Positions 26,444 through 35,225 of a stretch of 54,123 nucleotides of DNA are shown here, one piece after another. Location: positions 1 to 54,123 of the forward strand of contig NZ_BSFN01000010.1 in NCBI RefSeq assembly GCF_027922365.1, written 5' to 3'. The translations under genes were made by a program, and so were the position numbers. How positions within the stretch are numbered: the stretch's first letter is position 1; each line of letters opens with the position of its first letter. Below the pieces are notes generated by a model, which was given only the letters and a program-made list of their open reading frames with translations, had not been told where the DNA came from and did no database searches. The DNA comes from Pseudomonas turukhanskensis (lineage in GTDB: Bacteria; Pseudomonadota; Gammaproteobacteria; Pseudomonadales; Pseudomonadaceae).

Positions 26444-26958
26444 GAGGTTGGCTCCGGCAGGTGCAGCGCGGTTTTTATCGGGTAGTCGGAGCTGCCGTAG
26501 GCGAGGCAGGACGTGGTGACCTGAAGTTCATCACAGGGCAGAAAATGAACGGTCAGGCCGCATACTTTCTGGCCGGTGTAGTTCGGCACCGGCACTAGCT
26601 TGCTAAGGTGACGCTTTTGAGCGTCCAGCCACTTTTTCCACTCCAAGTATTTGGGCCAATCGGCGAATCCTGGATTGTCATCGGCATACGCCACCCCCGT
26701 CTCCCAATCCACCCGCACTGTCATCCCCGGCACCCACCGCGCCGGCGGCGAATATCCCCATCCGCCGCCCCCGCGCTGATACGGCCCGACCACGTCATAG
26801 GCCGGTTGCCCATCCACGCTAAAGCGGTTGATTGCCCAATGCGTATGGTTGATGCCATACAGCGCGCCAGCCTGGGCCGTTTTACAAAAAAACGCGCTTA
26901 GCACGCAGGCCACTGCCGCGCCGACAACGCCGGCAAATCCCCGAGTGTCAGCGTTCAT
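26431..26958 (-). CDS. DUF3304 protein, candidate T6SS immunity protein (copy 1)
   Basis: A 175-residue exported protein with a signal peptide (about 1-30, ending TAQAG). The mature N-terminus GALYGINHTHWAINRFS is nearly identical to that of the copy at 23614-24177, and the domain continues with GPYQRGGGGWGYSPP, RVDWETGVAYAD and CGLTVHFLPCDELQV. The middle (residues about 95-125) differs more between the copies. It is expected to neutralise the lipase in the periplasm. It starts within the stop of the DUF4123 gene (ATGA) and overlaps the effector start. Two immunity-like genes flanking one effector is unusual. Confidence 0.75.
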   Translation of the reverse strand: MNADTRGFAGVVGAAVACVLSAFFCKTAQAGALYGINHTHWAINRFSVDGQPAYDVVGPYQRGGGGWGYSPPARWVPGMTVRVDWETGVAYADDNPGFADWPKYLEWKKWLDAQKRHLSKLVPVPNYTGQKVCGLTVHFLPCDELQVTTSCLAYGSSDYPIKTALHLPEPTSCPQ

Positions 26959-27731
26959 ACCGGCTCTCCCTTGCTCAGTTGCTCCAGTGCGAAGGCCTGA
27001 CGCTGGCTGTCAACAATCAACCCTATGCGCGTGGCCTCCAGCATGGCGGCGTAGCAGCGTTGGAAGGTCTGTTCAGACTCGCAATCGGGCACCCCATCGA
27101 CGAACGTCCTCAAGGCGGCAGTGGCGTCAGCCACGCAGCCCAGGGTTTCCAACTGCGGGTCAGTAAGTTCGAACGGGTCCTGCTTGTCCACGAACTCTGG
27201 CGGCTCGGCCAGACCTGCCAGGCGTTGCGGCATGCCATCGCGGTCAAGCCAGCACCAGCTGATAGCGGGCCGCAGTAGCCGTTGCCGTTGTTCGGGTTCA
27301 AGCACATCGCGCATCAGTGGGGGGAAAATTCGCGGGTCGTAGTAGCGAAAGAGCCCGACAGCACCGCCGAAACGAGCCTCCATGCAGTGCCCGAAAAATT
27401 GGCACAGGTCGCGAAAAGGCCAGGGTGAATGCAGGGCGAGCACGCCTGAACGGGGGTCCACCGTGGTAAGCAGGTTTTCGAACCAAAGCCGCTGCAGGGG
27501 CTCGTTCAGGTCGACCTCAATCAACAAGGGTGCCAGGTCGATCAGGTGGGCTTCAGGTAAACCCGTAAACAACGAGTGAACGGCCTGCGGGGAAATCACG
27601 CTGGTGATGTTGCGCCACAGCGGAACGGGGCAGCAGGCCTGGTCAAGGATAAAAAACAGCTGAGTGCCCGGCGTGTGAGCGCAGTCTTGCTGTAAGAGGT
27701 CGAACCAGGGGCTGATTGGCACAGGCGTCAT
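26955..27731 (-). CDS. DUF4123 domain protein, T6SS effector chaperone/adaptor
   Basis: A 258-residue protein matching the DUF4123 (Tap/TEC) family by position and by the N-terminal FFILDQACCPVPLW and central FENLLTTVDPRSGVLALHSPWPFRDLCQF, RFYDP-like YYDPRIFPPLM segments. These chaperones hold an effector and load it onto a VgrG tip. The start at 27731 is chosen for the strong AGGGAGGT ribosome site; a reading from 27929 adds an implausible N-terminus. It is the first gene of the cassette, overlapping the first DUF3304 gene by 4 bp. A VgrG gene normally stands just upstream, but here there is only a 429-bp gap followed by the divergent kai operon. Confidence 0.8.
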   Translation of the reverse strand: MTPVPISPWFDLLQQDCAHTPGTQLFFILDQACCPVPLWRNITSVISPQAVHSLFTGLPEAHLIDLAPLLIEVDLNEPLQRLWFENLLTTVDPRSGVLALHSPWPFRDLCQFFGHCMEARFGGAVGLFRYYDPRIFPPLMRDVLEPEQRQRLLRPAISWCWLDRDGMPQRLAGLAEPPEFVDKQDPFELTDPQLETLGCVADATAALRTFVDGVPDCESEQTFQRCYAAMLEATRIGLIVDSQRQAFALEQLSKGEPV

Positions 27732-28160
27732 GCGTGTACCTCCCTGGCGGCGGAGCATTGCCGCTGGCATGTCATAAGAAATGAAGGGGAAAGAAGGGCT
27801 TGTTCGTTCGGCATGCAAACCTCGGCGCTGGGCGCAAATAATCGCCGCCAGGTTGGCGGCGTCGAGCCAAGGGGGAGGGGAGGAATACGTCCTTGATTCG
27901 TGCGGCGCAGTAGAGCTCGCGAACGCCACGCAGTGCAGCCGGACGGTTCGAACGAAGCGTCCGGACTGATCTGGAAAATCCTTACGATTTCACCGGCATT
28001 AGCGCTTTGTAAACGGAGACCGAGCATTGGCCAGTCGTTATCCAATGCCATCAAAGCGCTATGAAAAAATGACCTTTTTCAAAACCTTGCAGTCCCAGAG
28101 CTTAGGGGCTGCAAGCCAGACGGCTGCAACCATCACTCATATTGCCAAAGGTGACCTGAA
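27732..28160. other. Divergent intergenic region between the T6SS cassette and the kai operon
   Basis: This 429-bp gap must hold promoters for both directions. A GCCGCC-AGGTT-GGCGGC hairpin lies at 27844-27860. I find no near-consensus sigma-54 site and no remnant of a vgrG reading frame. Confidence 0.55.
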
Positions 28161-29861
28161 TTGGCCGAGACGCCATCTGCCACTGCGCAAACCGCCACAC
28201 TGAAGAAAGTGGCCACCGGTATTACCGGTTTCGACGAAATTACGTTGGGCGGCCTGCCGCAGGGGCGGCCCACCCTTATTTGTGGCTTTGCCGGCTGCGG
28301 CAAAACCCTGTTCGGCATGAGTTTTCTGGTTAACGGCGCCACCCAGCACGGTGAGCCCGGCGTGTTCATGAGCTTTGAAGAACGCACCCAGGACCTGATC
28401 GAAAACGTCGGCTCCCTGGACTACAACCTGCAAGCTCTGGTGGACCAGAAGCTGCTGGCCATTGACCACGTGTATGTCGATAGCAGCGAAATCGAAGAGA
28501 CCGGCGAGTACGACCTCGAAGGTCTGTTTGTGCGACTGGGCTATGCAATCGACAGCATTGGCGCCAAGCGCGTGGTGCTCGACACCATCGAAGCGCTCTT
28601 CTCCAGCTTCAAGGATGCCGCCGTGCTGCGCGCCGAATTGCGGCGGTTGTTCTACTGGCTGAAAGAACGCGGCGTGACGGCCGTGGTGACAGGCGAGCGC
28701 GGCGAAGGCCTGCTGACCCGCTTTGGCATTGAGGAATACGTGTCCGATTGCGTGATCCTGCTGGACAACCGTGTGGCCGACCAGATCACGACCCGCCGGC
28801 TGCGGGTTATCAAGTACCGCGGCTCGTCCCACGGCACCAACGAATACCCCTTCTTTATCGACGAGCAAGGGCTCACGGTGATGCCCATCACCGCCGCTGG
28901 GCTTGACCATCAGGCACTGGAAGACATTGTGCCGACCGGCATCATTGGCCTCGACCGCATGCTCGACAAGGGCGGCTATTACCGAGGTTCCAGTGTGCTG
29001 GTCTCGGGGTTGGCGGGCACCGGTAAAACCACGTTTGCCGCCAGTTTTGTCCAGGCAACCTGCCAGCGTGGCGAGCGCTGCCTGATGTTCTCTTTTGAAG
29101 AAGCCGAGAGCCAGCTGTTGCGCAACCTCGGTTCGGTGGGCCTCAAACTTAAAGGCTATATCGACCAGGATCTTCTGCGAGTGGAGTCGGCGCGCCCGAG
29201 CCTCTACGGCCTGGAAGTGCACTTGGCGCGCATGTACCGGGAAATCACCGAGTTCCAACCGCACACCGTCATCATCGACCCGATCTCGGCCTTCCACGGT
29301 CCGCAATCGGAAGTGCATGCCACCTTGCTGCGCCTGGTCGACTTGTTGAAACAGCGCAACATTACCGCCGTGTTCACCAGCCTCAGCGATGCAAAAACCA
29401 TTCGTGGGGAGCTGGACCGGGCCATTTCTTCATTGATGGATACCTGGGTTTCGCTGTCCAGTGTCGAGGCTGACGGCGAATACAACCGTCTGCTGTATGT
29501 GCTCAAGGCCCGTGGCATGGGGCACTCAAACCAGGTGCGCGAATACCACATCGATCAACGCGGCATCACGTTGGTCTCACCCTACATCGGCCCCCACGGC
29601 GTGCTCACCGGTTCTGCCCGCTTGAACCAGGAAGCACGCGAACGCAGTGAAGCCGTGCTACGCAAGCAACTGATCGAGCAGCGCAAGCGCGAGAAGCAGA
29701 AAAACCGCAACGAACTGGAACGCAAGATCGCCGAAATGCGCGCCGCATTGGACGCCCAGGAGCAGGAAGAGTCGCTGCTGGACGTTGATGAGAGCCGCCA
29801 ATTGCAAAGTGACGACGACATTCGTCAGCAATTGGCCCTGGCACGAGGAGTAGCCGAATGA
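28161..29861 (+). CDS. kaiC: KaiC-family ATPase
   Basis: A 566-residue double-domain RecA-like ATPase of the KaiC family. CI: Walker A GFAGCGKT (about 42-49), catalytic Glu pair in [11 protein letters not shown]: Walker A GLAGTGKT (about 288-295), Glu pair in FSFEEAES. In the CII segment equivalent to the cyanobacterial phosphosites (ISTITDT), this protein has AISSLMDT, so Ser423-Ser424 replace Ser431-Thr432. A charged C-terminal coiled tail (about 485-566) replaces the A-loop region. In cyanobacteria KaiC is the clock ATPase/kinase; in Pseudomonas and Legionella the homologues are tied to stress fitness. No kaiA is present. Translation starts at TTG 28161 with AAAGGTGA upstream. It overlaps kaiB by 4 bp. 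Confidence 0.9.
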   Translation: MAETPSATAQTATLKKVATGITGFDEITLGGLPQGRPTLICGFAGCGKTLFGMSFLVNGATQHGEPGVFMSFEERTQDLIENVGSLDYNLQALVDQKLLAIDHVYVDSSEIEETGEYDLEGLFVRLGYAIDSIGAKRVVLDTIEALFSSFKDAAVLRAELRRLFYWLKERGVTAVVTGERGEGLLTRFGIEEYVSDCVILLDNRVADQITTRRLRVIKYRGSSHGTNEYPFFIDEQGLTVMPITAAGLDHQALEDIVPTGIIGLDRMLDKGGYYRGSSVLVSGLAGTGKTTFAASFVQATCQRGERCLMFSFEEAESQLLRNLGSVGLKLKGYIDQDLLRVESARPSLYGLEVHLARMYREITEFQPHTVIIDPISAFHGPQSEVHATLLRLVDLLKQRNITAVFTSLSDAKTIRGELDRAISSLMDTWVSLSSVEADGEYNRLLYVLKARGMGHSNQVREYHIDQRGITLVSPYIGPHGVLTGSARLNQEARERSEAVLRKQLIEQRKREKQKNRNELERKIAEMRAALDAQEQEESLLDVDESRQLQSDDDIRQQLALARGVAE

Positions 29862-30205
29862 CCGTCACCGATACGCCCAACCCCGATGCGCAACCGATCA
29901 ACCCGAGTGCCATTGGCCAGCCTGGCCATTACGCCCTGCGGTTATACATCGCCGGGCAAACTCCAAAATCCGTCACCGCACTGCGTAATTTGCAGCGCAT
30001 TTGTGAGGAATACCTCGCTGGGGTGTACAGCATTGAAGTGATTGATTTGCGCGTAACTCCTCAACTGGCGGCAGGCGATCAGATACTCGCCTTACCGACC
30101 TTGGTGCGGCACCTGCCTACGCCGCTGGTGAAAATAATTGGCGATTTATCCAACACCGACAAAGTACTGGTCGGGCTGGATATTCGCCCAGAGCCAAACA
30201 ATTGA
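29858..30205 (+). CDS. kaiB: KaiB-family protein, first copy
   Basis: A 115-residue thioredoxin-like KaiB protein. After a 24-residue Pro-rich leader the domain reads [20 protein letters not shown], then YSIEVIDL, and [22 protein letters not shown]. KaiB proteins bind KaiC CI rings after a fold switch. Its ATG overlaps the kaiC stop (ATGA) and has GAGGAG upstream. The following kaiB paralogue is also overlapping, so the two are made together with KaiC. Confidence 0.92.
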   Translation: MTVTDTPNPDAQPINPSAIGQPGHYALRLYIAGQTPKSVTALRNLQRICEEYLAGVYSIEVIDLRVTPQLAAGDQILALPTLVRHLPTPLVKIIGDLSNTDKVLVGLDIRPEPNN

Positions 30206-30537
30206 GCCACCTGCCGCCCGAAACGCAACAGTCATCCACACCGTCAGCCGACGGTGGAAGCACCCCAGTGGAGATATGTGAGCTGCGTTTGTATGTATCC
30301 GGCAATACCACTCGTTCTACCCGGGCCATACAGAACCTGCGCAGCCTGTGCGATAGCGAGATGGCCGGCGCCTATACGCTGGAAGTCATCGACATCTATC
30401 AGAACCCGGGCGCCGCGCGCGATGCGCAAATTATTGCGGTGCCCACACTGATGAAACTCAAACCCTTGCCCACGCGGTTGCTGATCGGAGACCTGTCCGA
30501 CACCGCGACGTTGCGAAGCGCACTGGGTATCGAGTGA
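30202..30537 (+). CDS. KaiB-family protein, second copy
   Basis: A 111-residue KaiB paralogue. The domain starts [20 protein letters not shown], then [12 protein letters not shown], then [22 protein letters not shown]. It is diverged from the first copy, notably in the N-terminal leader and the [10 protein letters not shown] segment. The predicted start is a TTG at 30202 that overlaps the kaiB1 stop as TTGA; no ATG precedes the domain in this frame. Two kaiB copies after a kaiC suggests one binds KaiC and the other may act on the downstream kinase, but this is inference. Confidence 0.88.
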   Translation: MSHLPPETQQSSTPSADGGSTPVEICELRLYVSGNTTRSTRAIQNLRSLCDSEMAGAYTLEVIDIYQNPGAARDAQIIAVPTLMKLKPLPTRLLIGDLSDTATLRSALGIE

Positions 30538-30547
30538 GGGCCCGCTT

Positions 30548-32173
30548 ATGATCGAACGCGCACCCGGATTAACCGACGAGCAATATATTCAGGCACTCAC
30601 TGAGAAGCTTCGTGAGGCCGACGAAACCCTTGAAGCGATTCGCACCGGCGCGGTGGACGCGCTGTTTATCGAAACCGGGGAGGGCGTCAGTGTCTACACC
30701 CTGGAAAGCGCCGACCGCCCTTACCGCACGCTGATCGAGCAGATGCAGGAGGGCGCCGTTACCTTGTCGCTCGACGGTTTTGTGCTCTACGGCAACGAGC
30801 GCCTGGGTGAAATCGTGCACCGGCCACTGGAGCGTGTGGTGGCCCGCGATTTCAGCGAATTTATCGCCACCGCCGAGCGCGAACGCTTTCGTCAGTTCCT
30901 GGCCGACAGCGCCGAGGAAGCGGTGCGCGCCGAATTCGACCTGCGCTCCGAAGACGACCAGCTGTTTCCCGCCTACCTGTCCTTCCGCGCCCTGGCCCTG
31001 GACAGCAGCGAAGAGCCCATTATCTGTGGCGTGGTGACCGACCTCACCGAACAGCGTCTGCTCGAAGCCCGGTTAAGCCAGGCGCAGAAAATGGAAGCGG
31101 TAGGCCAGCTCACCGGCGGCCTGGCACACGACTTCAACAACCTGCTGCAAGGCATCAAAGGCAGCCTGGACCTGATCGCCCGCCGGCCCAACTCTGAAAA
31201 AGTGGTGAAATGGACCGAAGCGGGTCTGAAAGCCGCCGACCGTGGCGCCAAGCTCACTGCGCAATTGCTGGCCTTTTCCCGCTCGCAGAAGCTGGAACTG
31301 CAACCGCTGCGCGTCAATACCGTGATTCGCGACATGACCGATCTGCTGGTGCGCACCATCGGCACCACGGTGCGCATCAAGCTCAACCTGGAACCCAGCG
31401 ACCAGTTGGTGCTTAGCGACCCCACACAGCTTGAGCTGGCCATCCTCAACCTGGCCCTCAATGCCCGCGACGCCATGCCCACCGGCGGCACCTTGAATAT
31501 CACCACTCAACATCACCCGCAGCCGGCTGAGGGCGCGCCCCATGGCCTGATGCAGGTGTGCATTGCCGACACCGGGGTGGGCATGAGCGAAGAAGTGCGC
31601 TTGAAAGCCTTCAACGCCTTTTTCTCCACCAAAGGTATCGGCGCCGGTACCGGGCTGGGGCTGGCGCAGGTGCAAAGCATCGTCGAGCAATCCAATGGCT
31701 GGGTGCAGCTGGTATCGGCGCCAGGGGCCGGCACGCAAGTGTTTCTTAGCATTCCCTATACCCAGGAAGGCGAACACGCTGAACACCTGGCCATTGCCGT
31801 TCCCCCCGCGCTGCAGCAAAACGGAAAGCGGGTGATGCTGATTGACGACGACCACGACGTCCGCCGAGTGGTGAGCGATATGCTGGAAGTGCTCGGCCAC
31901 CAGGTACGCGAAGCGGAAAGCGGCCTGGCGGGGCTGAAGCTGATAGACGTGCAACTGCCGGATATCGTGCTGCTCGACTTCGCAATGCCCCACCTGAACG
32001 GTGCTGAAGTCGCCAAACTGCTAAAGGAAAAACACCCCGACTTGCCCCTGATATTTATCAGCGGCTTTTCCGACAGCGCTCAACTGCAAGCCGCCGTCGG
32101 CAGCGGTGCCACGGTGCTGCGCAAACCGTTCACCATCGACCGATTGAGCGAAATGCTCGAGCAATTCGGGTAG
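30548..32173 (+). CDS. PAS-containing hybrid histidine kinase of the kai operon
   Basis: A 541-residue soluble hybrid kinase. Domains in order are a short N-terminal helix (1-40), a PAS domain (about 55-170), HisKA with phosphoacceptor His194 in GGLAHDFNNLLQG, HATPase (N box NLALNARDAMP, G boxes DTGVGMSEE and GTGLGLAQV), and a C-terminal receiver (about 427-541) with Asp477 in VLLDFAMPH. No membrane segment is present, so it senses a cytoplasmic signal or protein partner. It starts 10 bp after kaiB2 and is the likely output of the Kai proteins, by analogy with SasA in cyanobacteria, though it lacks a KaiB-like sensor domain. The 3' end points at the phytochrome operon with 67 bp between. Confidence 0.9.
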   Translation: MIERAPGLTDEQYIQALTEKLREADETLEAIRTGAVDALFIETGEGVSVYTLESADRPYRTLIEQMQEGAVTLSLDGFVLYGNERLGEIVHRPLERVVARDFSEFIATAERERFRQFLADSAEEAVRAEFDLRSEDDQLFPAYLSFRALALDSSEEPIICGVVTDLTEQRLLEARLSQAQKMEAVGQLTGGLAHDFNNLLQGIKGSLDLIARRPNSEKVVKWTEAGLKAADRGAKLTAQLLAFSRSQKLELQPLRVNTVIRDMTDLLVRTIGTTVRIKLNLEPSDQLVLSDPTQLELAILNLALNARDAMPTGGTLNITTQHHPQPAEGAPHGLMQVCIADTGVGMSEEVRLKAFNAFFSTKGIGAGTGLGLAQVQSIVEQSNGWVQLVSAPGAGTQVFLSIPYTQEGEHAEHLAIAVPPALQQNGKRVMLIDDDHDVRRVVSDMLEVLGHQVREAESGLAGLKLIDVQLPDIVLLDFAMPHLNGAEVAKLLKEKHPDLPLIFISGFSDSAQLQAAVGSGATVLRKPFTIDRLSEMLEQFG

Positions 32174-32240
32174 ATCAAACGCGATGCTTTTTGGCGTAGC
32201 TGGCGTGCTTGGCGAACTCGGCGTCGCGAAGCTTGTTGGG

Positions 32241-32792
32241 TCAAACAACCCCAGCCATTTGCCCCTGCGCCGCGCGAATAAACACCCCGAACGCCTCCTC
32301 AACCCCACGCTTCAATTCGCCTTCGTCACTGCCCTGGGCTTGGCTTTCTAGGCGCTGTAAAAAGCGTGGCCACAGGCTTTGGTCGGCGGCGTGGTCGAGG
32401 TAGCGCATTGGCGCGCCGGGTTGAGCGGCTTGCAGTTGGCGGGCCAGCAGTTTGCCGCCCAGGCGTGAGCCTTCCAGTACGTACAACGCGCCCCAGCACC
32501 ACGCCGCGCTGGCGTTCGGCGCCATGGCCAAGGATGTGCAAGGCTCGCAGTTCATGGCCTGCAAGTCGGCGCGCAAGGCCTCGCTGCGACGGCGTTCGGG
32601 CCAGTCTTCGAGCAGCTCGGCCACGCCGCTCTGCTCCAGGCAAGGCTCCAGGCTGAACAGAGCGGCGGCGTGGGCTTGGAGAAAATGGCGGTACCCTTCT
32701 GCGGTTTCCAGGCCCAGTTGCGAGTAGGCGTCGTCGACCTGTTGGTGCAGGTCGGCGCCCATTCGGCGCAAGCGTGCGCGCAGGCTATCCAT
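32241..32792 (-). CDS. bphO: Heme oxygenase-like protein (BphO type)
   Basis: A 183-residue heme oxygenase family protein. The proximal heme ligand is most likely His16 in GADLHQQVDDAY, and the distal helix region reads GALYVLEGSRLGGKLLA (near residues 101-117). Heme oxygenase opens heme to biliverdin IX-alpha, the chromophore of bacteriophytochromes. It is the last gene of the phytochrome operon and starts 8 bp inside the end of the two-receiver hybrid kinase gene, so it is translationally coupled to it. In several other bacteria bphO precedes bphP; here it is downstream with two signalling genes between. Identification is by motif and context. Confidence 0.82.
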   Translation of the reverse strand: MDSLRARLRRMGADLHQQVDDAYSQLGLETAEGYRHFLQAHAAALFSLEPCLEQSGVAELLEDWPERRRSEALRADLQAMNCEPCTSLAMAPNASAAWCWGALYVLEGSRLGGKLLARQLQAAQPGAPMRYLDHAADQSLWPRFLQRLESQAQGSDEGELKRGVEEAFGVFIRAAQGQMAGVV

Positions 32793-35202
32793 GTTTGGGC
32801 GCCGCTTTGGGAACTACCGCCCGCAGGGCTTGCAGGAGTTTGCGCACCAGCTGTTCCTCGGTAAAGGGTTTTTGAATCACCGGGCTGTCGCCCAGACCGA
32901 CCGAGTCAAGTTCGGCGTAGCCGCTTATAAATACGATGGGCAGTTGCGGCTGCTGCACCGCCACCACCCGCGCCAGTTCGCCGCCATTCATGCCGGGCAT
33001 GGCGAAGTCAGCCAGCAGCAGGTCCACTTCCAGTGTGGCCAGCAGTTGCAGGGCACGGGCGCCGGAGTCTGCTTCTACTACTTGGAACCCGAGGCGCTGC
33101 AACATTTGCGCGGTTACGTCGCGTACGGCGGCGTCATCGTCCACCAGCAGAATGCGGTAGTCGCCGCTGAGCAGTTCGTTGTCGTGGTCGCTGGTATCGT
33201 TGCTGCCATTTTCGGGCTTGGGCTCGGTACGTGGCAGGTACACCTGCACGGTGGTGCCCACGCCAACTTCGGTAAATATCCGCGCGCCGCCGCCGGACTG
33301 CTTGGCAAAGCCGAACACCTGTGCCAACCCCAGGCCCGAGCCTTTGCCCACTTCCTTGGTGGTGAAGAAGGGTTCGAAGGCTTTTTGCAGCACTTCGGCG
33401 CTCATGCCGGTACCGGTGTCGGACACCGAGAGCATGACGTAATCGCCGGGGCCCGGCTCTTCGGCGCTTTGTGCCGGCTGGCTGATGCTGACGTTGGCAG
33501 TGGCCAGCACCAGTTGGCCGCCATCTTTCATGGCATCGCGGGCATTGATGGCCAGGTTGAGGATGATCATGTCGATCTGCGTGGGGTCGACCAGCGCGTG
33601 CCAGAGATCGGCCTGCGCTTGAATGGCCACGCTGATGCGCCCGCCCAGGGTGCTCTTGAGCAGGGTGTGCAGGTTGTCGAGGGTTTCGTTGAGGTTCAGC
33701 GGCGCGGGTGCCAGTTGCTGACGACGGGCGAAGGCCAGCAGTTGGGCGGTGAGGGTGGCGCCGCGCTCGCCGGCGGTGCGGATATGGTTTACCCGCCGCA
33801 GGCTGGTTTCGGCCGGCACATTGCCGCGTTCCAGGTCGCGCTGCAAAAACATGGTGCTGGTGAGAATCACCGTCAGCAGGTTGTTGAAATCGTGGGCCAC
33901 CCCGGCCGTGAGTTGGCCCACGGCTTCAAGGCGCTGCATCTGCCGTAGCGTGGCTTCGACGTTTTCGCGCTCCTGAATCTGCTTGCGCAAAGCGGTGTTG
34001 GCGTCGGCCAGTTTGTCGATGTTGGCGATTTCCTGGCTGATATCGCGGCCGGCCACGTAAGCGCGACTGGCATCCGGCACGGCGCTCCAGGCGATCCAGC
34101 GGTAGCTGCCATCACGGTGGCGCAGGCGGTTGACGAAACGGTCGGCTACCTGGCCGCGGCGCACAGTGGCCATGGCCACGCGGCTGCTGCGCACATCGTC
34201 GGGGTGGGTGATGGCAACCAGCGGCAGGCCGAGCAGGTCGTCCTGTTTCCAGCCAAGAATGCTGTACCACGCCGGGTTTACGGCCAGGGTGGTGGAATCG
34301 AAACCGGTGACGGCGAGCAAGTCGCGCGACAACTCCCAGGTGCGGTCGCGCTCGCGCGTGCGTTCCTGTACGCGCTCGCCCAGGGTTTCGTTCATCTGTT
34401 TCAACGCTTCGGTGGCGGCGCGTTGCTCGGTAATGTCCATCACCACGCCGACAAACCGGGTGCAACGGCCCTGGTCGAAAAACGCCTGGCCGCGCATTTC
34501 CAGCCAACGTTCACGACCGTCGGGCAAGGTGATGCGGTAAGGCGTGGCGAAATCGGGGTGGCTGGGGTCGTGGGTGACGGCTTCGATGCTGGCGCGCAGT
34601 ACAGGCAAGTCGTCGCGGTGGCAGAGGCGCTCGAACACGCTCATGTCCAGGGCTTCATCGCCGTCCAGGCCGCACATGGCGCGGTAGCGTTGGTCGCAGC
34701 GCAGTTGGCCGCTCGCCGGCTCGTAGTCCCACATGCCCAGGCCCGCCGCTTCCACGGCCAGACGCGCGCGCGCGCCGATTTCCTGCAGGGCCTGCTCGGC
34801 TTGCTGGCGACGGCGCCGCTCGTTGACTTCGGCCATGGCCCGGTTGACCGCTTTGGGCAGCAGCGACAGGTTTTGCTTGAGTACATAATCAACGGCGCCG
34901 GCACGCATCATATTGACGGCGTTTTCTTCGCCGTAGATGCCGGACAGAAAGATAAACGGGGTTTTCGGCGCCAGGCGTTGCGCTTCCTGCAAGGCCAGAC
35001 CGCCCGAGAAACCCGGCAGCACGAAGTCGGCCAGTATCAGGTCGAACTCGCGCCGTTGCAGGGCTTCCACCACGCCGTAGTGGTCGTAGACCAATTCGAC
35101 ATCGAGCTGGTAACCGGCGCGCTCCAGCGCCAGTTGGGCGAGCTCGGCATCGTGCGGGCTGTCCTCGATAAGCAGCAGGCTGATGTGATTTGACGCGGGC
35201 AT
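32785..35202 (-). CDS. Hybrid histidine kinase with two receiver domains (REC-PAS-PAS-HK-REC)
   Basis: An 805-residue soluble kinase. Domains in order: receiver 1 (about 7-120, Asp59 in LILADFVLPG), PAS 1 (about 145-262), coiled linker (262-295), PAS 2 (about 297-395), coiled coil (395-425), HisKA with His437 in AGVAHDFNNLLTV, HATPase (NLAINARDAM, DTGTGMS, GSGLGLAQV), and receiver 2 (about 683-800, Asp732 in LLADFAMPGM). A receiver at the N-terminus lets another kinase, most simply the phytochrome encoded two genes upstream, gate this one. It follows the single-domain regulator by 23 bp and overlaps the heme oxygenase gene. Its HisKA/HATPase blocks resemble those of the kai operon kinase. Confidence 0.9.
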   Translation of the reverse strand: MPASNHISLLLIEDSPHDAELAQLALERAGYQLDVELVYDHYGVVEALQRREFDLILADFVLPGFSGGLALQEAQRLAPKTPFIFLSGIYGEENAVNMMRAGAVDYVLKQNLSLLPKAVNRAMAEVNERRRRQQAEQALQEIGARARLAVEAAGLGMWDYEPASGQLRCDQRYRAMCGLDGDEALDMSVFERLCHRDDLPVLRASIEAVTHDPSHPDFATPYRITLPDGRERWLEMRGQAFFDQGRCTRFVGVVMDITEQRAATEALKQMNETLGERVQERTRERDRTWELSRDLLAVTGFDSTTLAVNPAWYSILGWKQDDLLGLPLVAITHPDDVRSSRVAMATVRRGQVADRFVNRLRHRDGSYRWIAWSAVPDASRAYVAGRDISQEIANIDKLADANTALRKQIQERENVEATLRQMQRLEAVGQLTAGVAHDFNNLLTVILTSTMFLQRDLERGNVPAETSLRRVNHIRTAGERGATLTAQLLAFARRQQLAPAPLNLNETLDNLHTLLKSTLGGRISVAIQAQADLWHALVDPTQIDMIILNLAINARDAMKDGGQLVLATANVSISQPAQSAEEPGPGDYVMLSVSDTGTGMSAEVLQKAFEPFFTTKEVGKGSGLGLAQVFGFAKQSGGGARIFTEVGVGTTVQVYLPRTEPKPENGSNDTSDHDNELLSGDYRILLVDDDAAVRDVTAQMLQRLGFQVVEADSGARALQLLATLEVDLLLADFAMPGMNGGELARVVAVQQPQLPIVFISGYAELDSVGLGDSPVIQKPFTEEQLVRKLLQALRAVVPKAAPKHG

Positions 35203-35225
35203 TAACCTTCCTGTCGGCGAGTCTG

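Noticed and set aside
27732..28160. A vgrG remnant upstream of the DUF4123 gene
   Set aside because: No frame in either strand shows VgrG-like sequence; the small ORFs there have no protein-like composition.
28161..30537. Calling the kai genes a true circadian clock
   Set aside because: There is no kaiA, the C-terminal tail differs, and the phosphosite pair is Ser-Ser; only a switch or timer role can be suggested.
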